A stretch of 64,000 nt of DNA from Posidonia oceanica (taxonomy: Eukaryota > Streptophyta > Magnoliopsida > Alismatales > Posidoniaceae): assembly GCA_037176725.1 (NCBI GenBank), contig JAZBRS010000026.1, forward strand, positions 151,229,501 through 151,293,500, given 5' to 3'. Within the stretch, counting starts at the first letter, position 1. Each line of letters opens with the position of its first letter. The notes under the pieces are model-generated. The model saw nothing but the letters and a program-made list of their open reading frames with translations. It searched no databases and was not told where the DNA came from. A program made the translations under genes and the position numbers. This document shows, piece by piece, positions 55,128 through 64,000 of this stretch.

Positions 55128-57809
55128 TTGCTTTTAATTCCTACATTTTATTTTCGTACAATTTTTCTTTCTGGTAATTTATTTCCTAGTGTAGATAATA
55201 ATGGGGAAAGTAGTCAAGGACATGGCTCGGACGGCCTAACCGCCACCATGTCCTCACAAAAAGTATCTAATAATTCTACCAAGCGTGTAGGCCGAGTCAG
55301 AAAGGAGCCAGTCACCCAAACAGTCAAAGTCTGCCATTATACCACAGCATTCCCACAAGAGGTAGCCACTTCGCACGCCATCTTTCTGATTGAAGAAGTG
55401 TCAAACATCACTGGTAAGAATACTAGAACCTATGAAGTCTATGAACTGGTGGATACAGAATAGGACCCGGATGAAGAAAAATTGGTAGATCTAGCCATCT
55501 TTGATGAAATGATGAAGAAATATGATGAACAGGCTAAGGCTACCATTGAAGAAACAGAGGAAGTTAATCTGGGGACTGAAGAAGATCCAAGACCAGTTCG
55601 AATAAGCTCTACACTCATCTCCGATGAACGAATCAAGATGATAAAGCTACTCAAGAAATATGCCAAGGTATTGGCCTTCTCCTATGGAGAAATGCCCGAG
55701 TTTGAATCACTCCTGGTGGAACATAGACTTCCCCTCAAGCCTGGCGCAAAGACAGCGAAGCAGAAGCTCCGACGTCTGCTGCCTGACCTTGCCCTAAAAG
55801 TCAAAGAGGAGATAGACAAGTTGCACAAGGCAAAGTTCATCAGAGTTGTGGTATATCCAGAGTGGATTGCTAACATAGTCTCAGTCATGAAAAAAGATGC
55901 AAAGGTGCGAGTGTGCATTGATTACCAAGACCTCAATGAAGCTTGCCTGAAAGATGATTTCCCTCTCCGAAACATAGACATCCTTGTAGACAACATCACA
56001 GGCCATGAAATGCTCTCATTCATGGATGGCTTCTTCGGCTACAACTAGATCAAGCTTGCAAAGGAAGATTAGGAGAAGACCTCATTCACTACTCCATGGG
56101 GAACTTACTGTTATGTAGTTATGCCTTTCGAACTGAAGAATGCCGGAGCCACATACTAAAGGGCTATGATGGCAATCTTTTACGACATGATGCATGACTA
56201 CATAGAATGTTACGTGGATGACCTGTTGGTAAAATAAAAAACAAGAGAGGGACACTTTGAAGCCTTAGAAAGAGTACTCCAAAGGGCAGACCAGTACAAT
56301 CTCAAGATGAACCCTAAGAAGTGTGTCTTCGGGGTCACTACCAGAAAGTTATTCAGTTTCATAGTGAGTAAAAGGGGCATAGAAGTAGATCCCGCAAAAG
56401 CCAAAGCTATAACAGCCATGCCACCGCCAAAGAATATTAAGGAGCTCAGAGGACTCATAGGAAGACTGCAATTCATCTGTAGGTTCATCTCCCAACATGC
56501 GAAGAAATGCAGACCCTTCTATGAGCTATTGAAAGGCGGTACAGAATTCAAATGGGATCACACCTGTTAGAAAGAATTTGATGACTTAAAGCACTACCTC
56601 CTCAACCCTCCGGTACTGATTGCTCCAGTCCCCAAGTGGCCATTACTGATTTACTTGGCCGTCACTGATAACTCGGTAGGAGTCGTCCTAGCACAACATG
56701 ATGAAACCAGGAGGAAGGAGAAGGCGGTATACTACCTGAGCAGAACATTTGTAGAATATGAGAGGAAATACTCTCAGATCGAGAGACACAGCTTAGCCCT
56801 AGTGTGGGCCACACAAAAGCTGAGACACTACTTCCTAGCATACAAAGTCTGCTACATAGCCAAGATGGACCCTGTTAAGTATATGTTCAAGAAGCTTGAG
56901 CTGTCCGGAAGGCTAGCACGATGGCAGATGCTCCTCATTGAATTTGACCTGCAATTCGTCACTCAGAAGGCGGTCAAGGGGCAGGCCATCACGGATCAAC
57001 TCGCTGGACTACCCATGTCAGAGTACCAGCCAATCTCAATGGATTTCCCGGACAAGGGAATCCTTGCAATCAGTAGTGTCATCCCACTTGTCAGAGAATA
57101 GACCCTCCATTTCAATAGAGCACTCAACTCTCAAGGTGTCGGGATAGGGGCAACACTCCTCACTCCAGAAGGCATTGTCGTCCCCACTGCTGCGCAACTA
57201 CTTTTCTCGGCAAGCAACAACATAGCAGAATATGAGGCTCTAATCTTGGGGCTACAAATGGCTCTCGATCTAGGGGCAAGAAGGTTAAAGATAGTAGGGG
57301 ACTCACAGCTCGTCATCTGACAAGTCCTCAACAAGTACAAGACCCTCTCACCAAAGCTACAGGAGTATTGCAACTTAGCATGAGCTTTACTAAAGAAATT
57401 TGACAGGGTAGTATATGTGCATACACTCAGAAGCAACAACATCCTGGCAGACTCACTGGCCTCACTAGCATCCTCGCTCCGCTTCAGCGTGGAGGCAAAT
57501 GAGCAACCCATTAATGTACGGAGAATCGGTTCGTCGACAGTGGAACTAGCTACAAAATGGGTACGCAAACTCAAGGACGAAGTAGGCCAGGAAAACATGC
57601 TTCACATAGAGGTCTGTTATCAAGGAGCTACAGAGGTCAATGGCGATGGGAATCCGTGGTATTATGACATTTGGAATTATATACAAGATGGCACCTTCCC
57701 AACATTCACAACTTCCAAGGACAAAGAAGCCCTGAGGAGGATGGCTACCAGGTATTACATTAGAGCCAACACACTGTTCCGGAGGACCCCCATAGGGATT
57801 GAACTCTGA
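55128..57809 (+). pseudogene. Element 3 RT, RNase H and second RNase H
   Basis: One frame holds RT (YPEWIANIVSVMKKDAKVRV, CIDYQDLNEA, FMDGFFGYN, CYVDDLLVK) and gypsy RNase H (LIYLAVTDNSVGVVLAQHDE, again no clear first Asp). The second RNase H (NNIAEYEALILGL, VGDSQLVI, NNILADSLAS) has its first catalytic position as Asn (LHFNRAL). Stops lie at about 55461, 56046, 56070, 56157, 56235, 56568, 57099, 57318, 57381 and 57807. Most replace Gln or Arg codons by C-to-T change. No 1-nt frameshift is seen before the 128-bp duplication at 57734. Confidence 0.9.
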
Positions 57810-57989
57810 TGTGTGGACGCATCAGAAGCCACTGAAATCCTCAAGGAGACATTAGAGCGCTGAGGAGGATGGCTACCAAGTACTACATTAGAGCCAACAC
57901 ACTGTTCCGGAGGACCTCGCTAGGGATTGAACTCCGATGTGTGGACGCATCAAAAGCTGCTGAAATCCTCAAGGAGACACATGAAGGAG
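57734..57989 (+). repeat. 128-bp tandem duplication in element 3 pol
   Basis: GAGGAGGATGGCTACCA begins at 57734 and again at 57862. Each copy runs through CTGTTCCGGAGGACC and TGTGTGGACGCATCA to CTCAAGGAGACA. The 128-bp period is not a multiple of 3 and breaks the frame before integrase. Confidence 0.92.
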
Positions 57990-59032
57990 TTTGCAGGGGC
58001 CACATCAACTCCCAATTTATGGTCAAAATAATCATCAAAAGGGGGTACTACTGGCCTACCATGGAAGCTGAATGCGTAAGTAAAGTCAAAAGGTGCAAGA
58101 GCTGCCAACTGCATGCCAATAAGATCCACACTCTAACCTTAGCACTCCACGCTTTGTCAGCACCATGGCCCTTCTCTATGTGGGCCTTTGATGTGGTCGG
58201 GCCTATTCAGCAAGGAAAAGGCAGCACATTTATCCTCACAGCAATAGAGTACTTCACCAAGTGGACCAAAGCAGAAGCATTCGTGAACATCAAGGCTACA
58301 ACCCTGTGCCGATTTGTCCAACGGAACATCATCGTAAGGTTCGGGGTTCCTAAAGTGTTAGTAACAGACAACGGGCCAATCTTCATCTTGGAGGAGTTCA
58401 CTAGGTTATGCAAAAGATTTGGTATCACTCTACACCACTCCTCTCCTTATTACCCACAAGAAAATAGGCAAGCAGAAGCTACTAATAAGACTTTAATAAA
58501 AATCATTAAAAAGACGGTAGAAGACGCTAAGGGATCAGATTGGTCAGATAAGCTAGTAAATGCACTATGGGCTTTCCGCACCACCGTAAGGACGGCAACG
58601 GGCCAGATCCCTTATGCTTTAGCCTTTGGAATGGAGGCGGTAGTCCCATATGAGATCTTGATCCCCTCATTAAGAGTCCAAATTGACAGGGAAATGTCTG
58701 CCGAGGAAAAGAGGCAAGCATTGCTACTTCACTTGGAACTCCTTGGTGAGAAACAGCTGGCAGCAACCAAACATGCATGTGTCTACCAACAAAGGATAAC
58801 TAAGGCCTACCAAAAGAAAGTAATTGAACGCAAGTTTAATATAGGTGATCTAGTACTCAAGGAGGTGCTACCTTACAATAAGCCCCAACCAAAGGGAAAG
58901 CTGAAGCCAAACTGGGAAGGACCTTACATAGTGGTTACTGCATATCCAGGGAATGCTTATCGATTGTCCCAAAATGGGGCAAATCTCCCTGACCCTTCAA
59001 ATGCAATGCACCTGAAAAGGTACTACCCTTGA
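57869..59032 (+). CDS. Element 3 integrase, intact open frame (387 aa)
   Basis: The H2C2 finger is at His38, His45, Cys76, Cys79. The catalytic triad is Asp108 (AFDVVG), Asp167 (TDNGPIF) and Glu203 (QAEATNKT), with D35E spacing. The C-terminal part has FNIGDLVLKEVLPY and PNWEGPYIV, and the frame ends HLKRYYP. No stop is present although RT upstream has about ten. The first Met lies in the second copy of the 128-bp duplication, so the frame is cut off from the polyprotein. It is best read as a pol fragment without its own signals. Confidence 0.85.
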   Translation: MATKYYIRANTLFRRTSLGIELRCVDASKAAEILKETHEGVCRGHINSQFMVKIIIKRGYYWPTMEAECVSKVKRCKSCQLHANKIHTLTLALHALSAPWPFSMWAFDVVGPIQQGKGSTFILTAIEYFTKWTKAEAFVNIKATTLCRFVQRNIIVRFGVPKVLVTDNGPIFILEEFTRLCKRFGITLHHSSPYYPQENRQAEATNKTLIKIIKKTVEDAKGSDWSDKLVNALWAFRTTVRTATGQIPYALAFGMEAVVPYEILIPSLRVQIDREMSAEEKRQALLLHLELLGEKQLAATKHACVYQQRITKAYQKKVIERKFNIGDLVLKEVLPYNKPQPKGKLKPNWEGPYIVVTAYPGNAYRLSQNGANLPDPSNAMHLKRYYP

Positions 59033-59034
59033 TC

Positions 59035-60169
59035 AGCATGCCTACACCCATAAAGGACCTAAGGCCTAACACTAAGCTAGAAGGGGGTGTCATTCACAAA
59101 GCCTATAGGAAAAAGAATACCCAAGGTAACCCATACTTGGTCCTGTCTGCACATACACTTGCACGAAGAGGTAAGAGAAAGGCAGGCTCGGAGCTAAGGC
59201 ATATCATAAAATCCACTTGCCCTAAATAGCACTGCATCCTAGCGTAAATCTGAGAGGGTGGTGATGGATGAGCATGCCTAACTCGACCTAGAAAGCACCC
59301 AAAAAAAGGGAGTGCACGAAAATGCAGGTACACCGTCATAGCATAAGCCCAAGAGGCAGTGATGGGCGGGTACTCAAAACGGGGTGAGAAAACTGATGAT
59401 GTAAGTGTGCCGTCATAGCATAAGCCCAGAAGGTAGTGATGAGCGAGCACTTGCAGGAAATAACAAGAGAGGAAAACCCCAAAAGTAAGAAAAGCATGAA
59501 CAAAACGGACAAAAGAAAAAAGGAAAGAAACCCCTAGGAATATAGAAGGCGCACTAGGACCGAACCCGACAAGCGAAACATAAGCTCAAGCCAACGTCGA
59601 GAGCTTGCTGTACTTCAAACCTCGCCCATCCTATTTCACTCACAGGCAAAGAGCAAGCAACCTTGTGTAATCCAAGACTGAAAATGTTGAGGGAATGACA
59701 AACCGTTAAGGACTAGTGAGTGGACCAAAGTCCTCAAAAGGCACAGACATGACACAAGGGACATGCCCACGATTGTAGGGACCACTCAAATGACCAAGGC
59801 GAACCCCTAGGCTAAGGCGTAAAGTAGGTACTCCTCTTTCCCCATTAAGAAATCCAAAAGAAAATCAGAAAATCCCTAAATCCAAAAAAAATTAGAAATT
59901 CCCAAAATCCAAAAAAATTAGAAAATCTAAAAATCCAAAAAAATTAGAAAATCCAAAAAAATCTAAAAATTCAAAAAATTAGAAAATCAAACGAAAACCC
60001 TAAAAAGAAGTGCCATCCACCCTACATGCAGGTGAGAACTTAGTAAGTAGGAAAACAAGAACTAGTCTGGCCGGTGATGCAATAATTGACTCACTCGAAT
60101 TTGGAGATAATGTCCTACTCAAGTGTGTCTCACGGCTTGGGTGCGTTTTCTCAACAAAGACACTGCATC
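59035..60169 (+). other. Element 3 3' spacer with short tandem repeats
   Basis: No gene. CCGTCATAGCATAAGCCCA units at about 59333 and 59411 form a roughly 78-bp tandem with flanking GTGATGGGCGGGTACTC variants. An A-rich minisatellite of AATCCAAAAAAATTAGAA units covers 59846-60000. Confidence 0.7.
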
Positions 60170-63100
60170 TATAACGACCCCCAAGTCGTTACCTCTCAAC
60201 TTAGCTAATTTTTTTTTATATATATACTAGCATTCCTGAACAATAAATCTAAATTCTCATAGTAACTATAAAGCAGAAATAAAATAAACTTAAATAACTC
60301 ACTTACCTAGAACCCTTGATGTATGGCAGCATGACTCCTTTACTATATGCACTAGCAACTCCAGCTCCTATCCTGCACCTGCCAAAAACAAAAACAAAAC
60401 ACACATGAGTGACCACTCAATAGGTCACCCAGCACACACCCCGCCAACACACACAAACAGCTCGGCAAGCAACGCCAAGGAAACAGGCGTAACCACGCCA
60501 CAAGCAAACAAGCACAGGCATCTCTTTTGGATGCCACAGTAGGGCATACATCATTGCCCAACAAGCAAGTCTTTAAAACATGCCTTTAAATCACTTTCCA
60601 CTTTTCATTTTAAAACCATTTGCATGCTCAATTCAAAACCATAATGCACACTTGAAATGGCCACTCTTGCCAAATCAAGCCCAAAACCACACAATCTAGT
60701 CCCACACACTCTCTCTGTGTGGACTAAACGACCAACCATGCCTGAATGCCCTCAATTGCATCCAGAACACACACATCACAATAATCACAAAGTCCAAAAG
60801 CCAACGTTGAGACACTACTCAGCCAAACCAAAGCGCCTGACAAGCGCAGGACCTATGCCCCACAGGCGCAGCCACAAGCACAGTCAACCACACACAAAAA
60901 CAAATTGTGTCGTCACTCGGGCCCAAGCGACCGACACCTAGCCACAAGCAGTCCACCGAGGTGTGACCATGGTGACCTTGCACTGCCACGGTCAACTACC
61001 CTGTGGAGGAGTGAACCGTCTTGGCCAACTAGCCTCAAAAGGCCAACCATACACTAGAAGGTCTGTCTTGTCTCTCAGCAAGACACCACCAGCAACGGGG
61101 CATGTGCTCCACCACTCTAGCCAAACACCATAGGGTGCGTCGCAACGCCCTAACTCAGTGCTCCAAACCCCTGGGCTCCTCACCCCCAGGCTCAGTCTAC
61201 AGCAAGCAGTCTCGATACCCGTACTAACTAGGGTATCACGTCCAGCTACTCAAAGGTCTCATACCCCCTGCGTCCGCTGCCACGATACACTATGTACAGT
61301 TAGTATCCTGAGTCCTCGACACCTGGAACAAGCGGAGTGTCATACCTCCAAGTCTAGTCGGTACCTCGACCCGCGGACCTCAGCCTCGGCCTCGTGAACG
61401 ACAATCAAGGAGTATCATACCTCCAAGATCCGACGCACACCTACCTCAGCCTCTTGGTCTCAGGACCTCAACCTAGGCGACGTGCCCGACCACCCAGGAA
61501 TGTCGTCACATCCCCTGGTCTCGGTGACACGACCCTCCAGTATCTTGGTCCGCCACATACAGAAAACACCAGAAAACTCTTTCCAAAACCTTTGCCAAAC
61601 CCATGCATTTTCTTTTCAAAACTCTTTTCGAAAACCATTTCGAAATCCATAAATGACAACTCAAAATACTTCAAAACACAGTACCAAGCACAGTACAAAA
61701 CCACGAGCTGAAATCATAGCTCAAAACTTAGCCTCAATAGCTCCATTGTCGAGCCCAAAACCACATTACAAAACACGACAAAAAGAGAAACCATGGCACC
61801 TTCTGGGCATATCATTTACCCAAGAGACACCAACCAGCAGCAAAGCACCAATCCCGAAGTCCCAAGTTACTTACGAGACCGTGCACCCACACAAATTGCA
61901 CCCAGAACACTAAGTCCTGGTGCCAAGGTCTAATCCTAGATTAACATGTTTCCTAATGTCCATCTAAATCAGTTAGGGAAAACCTTAGCATTTCTAGGTT
62001 GTTTAGTCTTTTAATTCCAACTTTAACCCAAGTGGAATCTTGCTAATTCATTTTAGGCAATTCATAACTCATTCCTAATGATTTGCCTACTTATCATCTT
62101 ATCCTAATGTGTTTTACAAAATACCAATGTCTTAAAAGACAAAAATTCACTTTTATTCTACAAAACTCTATATAAAGCTCAAAATTAGATTCTAAGCCTC
62201 AATAGAAACAGGGCCACCTCCAACAGATCAGACCTGGCCAATTAAAGGCCAAACTCAACAGAATGGACGCCTCCTGGGTGCCTACTAGCGTCCCTTGGGC
62301 GGCAGAAATGCCTGGAAAGTCCGCCAATAAAGCGTGTCGGCCAATCACGCCTCCTAGTGTCGCCAGAATCTCTCGCTAGTAGCCCGCGCTTGGCACCTTC
62401 GCCAGACCCACAAACAGGAAGAATAATCAGTAGAGAACCCATGAACTCCTCTACTCTAAAAACTTGCACCACACCACACACAGGCCACCACAATTCCAGA
62501 AAAAATACAAAATCCTAGCATGAGGTATTATCTATCATAGGAGGTGAAAAACCCAAAAATCCGACATACCAATCTCAACATATAAAATTTCAAAGCCATA
62601 AGGTGCATATAACAAGCACAACAACCCACACCCTATTAAATCCCTAAAATACATTAAAATTCTCTAAAAATTATCTGATCACTACACCATCATCCAACTA
62701 TACTAATCTACACAATCCAAACCTTACTTCACTAAATCTAAGTCAAAAAGTAAGAGAAGGTGGAGTGCATACTCGGAGCATACAGCCACAGCCAATCCTC
62801 CTTCCTTCCCTCCTCTTCTCTCTTCTTCTTTCTTCTCCCATGCATGCATGCCTCCAACCACCAGCCTCCAATCCTTCCTCCATCCCGACAGCAACCCAGA
62901 GATGCCATTCTAGAATGGCGTAGGGCATAGCGCACGTGGTTGCATGCTCGAGAAGCTTCTAGTTTCTTCCTCTCTTATAATCAAATTTTTTGCGCGAAAA
63001 TTGCACAAACCTCCTCCTCCTTCCAACAAACTACAAACATCCCAAAGAACCTCCTAAAATTAAGATAGAGAGGAATAAACACCAATCCATAACGCCCACA

Positions 63101-63297
63101 AATGGAAACTCATAACATTACGGTTCACCAAATCCCAGTCATATCCAATTAATATCCCACAGAAATTCCAAGGTCATCCTTGCAAAAATACCTGATCTCT
63201 AAATACTGCACCTCGCGCTAGCAGTCCGCACTAGAAATCTGTGCTAGCAATCAGCGCTAACTATACCCGCTATTTCCAGAAAAACATGGATGTCACA
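60170..63297 (-). mobile_element. Solo LTR E (3128 bp), Ty3/gypsy type, orientation probable
   Basis: GCATC is duplicated exactly at 60165-60169 and 63298-63302. The insert starts TATAACGACCCCC and ends GGATGTCACA on the plus strand. Read on the minus strand it begins TGTGACATCC and ends GGGTCGTTATA, a form familiar from plant gypsy LTRs of the chromovirus Tekay/Del kind, with the terminal CA changed to TA. An inverted repeat TAACGAC / GTCGTTA lies at that end. No coding domain is found inside, so it is a solo LTR. Clade assignment is a guess. Confidence 0.72.
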
Positions 63298-63302
63298 GCA
63301 TC

Positions 63303-64000
63303 TGTAATGATCTTTAGAGCTTCTACGGATGACTCACAATCGGTGTCCACTAGGCTCCGATTTTCCATCTCTTAGCAGAGGCTAAGACTAATTCCCTCCA
63401 CCTAGTTCCCAAACATATAAAATCAAGTAATATTGATTAAGTGACTACTTTATTTCTTGTACAAGTACAGCTTAGTCAGTCTCTCAAGGAACAGGGAAAG
63501 GTCCACCTGTGATTACTGACATGTGTTATTAAGTGTGCAAGTGTAGAGCTTACAATATGAAGAATGAGCTCATGCCTTGGGCGCTCATACGGTGCGCGAA
63601 GGCACATCCACTTTAACTAAAAGGCAAACCCCGATTTGGCAGGTGAAGGGTTCACTCCCTCACCCGGTTCTTTATTCATGGAACCTCTTTACTTGCCAAA
63701 TCGAGTTGTGGGACGACAGTCCTTTCTCAAGAGTGCTGGTCACACTCGAGGACGGAAAACACTTGACCACAACGAATTGCATTCATTCATTTTGCATATG
63801 TCCATATGGTTTGGGACCAACTGTACCTCACCAACCTAACCTGGCATATGAACCATTCATTGCATTGCATGTTGACCTTGCATTAGCATTATTTGCTTGA
63901 ATCATGCATCCATGCATTATTTCTCATATCATTGGAAGTCGAGCACGAATAGGAGCAATGTTCAACAAGAGTATTAGAGACCCTTAGAATATGTGATCCT
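63303..64000 (+). other. Element 3 3' region resumed, cut by window edge
   Basis: About 700 bp follow the solo LTR. A 107-codon ORF at 63577-63900 has no recognised domain. No polypurine tract or LTR start is seen. Confidence 0.5.

Larger units (their letters stand above)
50915..64000 (+). mobile_element. Element 3: older Tat-type retrotransposon, outermost host of the nest
   Basis: Visible parts are the gag tail (50915-51229), protease to integrase (53916-59032), and a 3' non-coding region to the window end. Element 4 interrupts gag on the left; solo LTRs D and E interrupt it at 51230-53915 and 60170-63297. Its proteins are clearly diverged from elements 1 and 2. The PMD ORF, polypurine tract and 3' LTR are not seen before the edge. 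Confidence 0.8.

Overview
The window is repeat-rich plant nuclear DNA. I see no host gene, rRNA, tRNA or bacterial feature. Almost every base belongs to large Ty3/gypsy LTR retrotransposons of the Tat/Ogre type. The evidence is LTRs of 2.7-5.8 kb, a primer binding site TGGCGACTCTGCTGGGG (probably tRNA-Arg), a second RNase H domain of the NNEAEYEA type between the gypsy RNase H and the integrase, a CHHC gag knuckle, and an extra ORF resembling the plant mobile domain (PMD) downstream of integrase. The species cannot be told; a flowering plant with a large LTR-rich genome is suggested.

Layout as a nest, oldest to youngest. Element 3 (+) is the outer host: a gag tail at 50915-51229, pol from 53916 to 59032, and a 3' region running off the right edge. 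Solo LTR D (-, 51230-53915) and solo LTR E (60170-63297) are inserted in it. Element 4 (-) interrupts element 3's gag; only its 5' LTR C (44858-50914, itself split by solo LTR B2 at 44931-47925) and 237 bp of leader lie here. Element 1 (+) sits in element 4's leader: pol from 5581, PMD ORF at 37538, polypurine tract at 41141, 3' LTR B1 at 41155-44619. Its RT is entered by a type A LTR (1-5580), and its 3' region by element 2.

Element 2 (-, 9429-37121, 27.7 kb, target duplication AAATC) is complete in outline: 5' LTR 31283-37121, PBS, gag-pro, RT-RNase H, archaeal-type RNase H plus integrase, PMD ORF, hairpin and minisatellite arrays, polypurine tract, 3' LTR 9429-15255. Its LTRs differ by only about a dozen substitutions and a 12-bp duplication, so it is recent, yet its gag-pol frame has two frameshifts and one stop. 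It was probably mobilised in trans, or broke soon after insertion.

The most unusual signal is structural. The non-coding parts of these elements are packed with short inverted repeats whose arms change together. In element 2 (15825-16730) five blocks each have a different outer stem enclosing several hairpins, with GATAG/CTATC, GACAG/CTGTC and GGTAG/CTACC as interchangeable inner stems. A hairpin across the polypurine tract and 3' LTR start has an arm that tracks the LTR terminus in both element 1 and element 2. Element 1's 3' array, LTRs B and C, and LTR D each carry their own palindrome family. I read this as evidence for maintained RNA or DNA secondary structure, or for a copying mechanism that generates inverted repeats.
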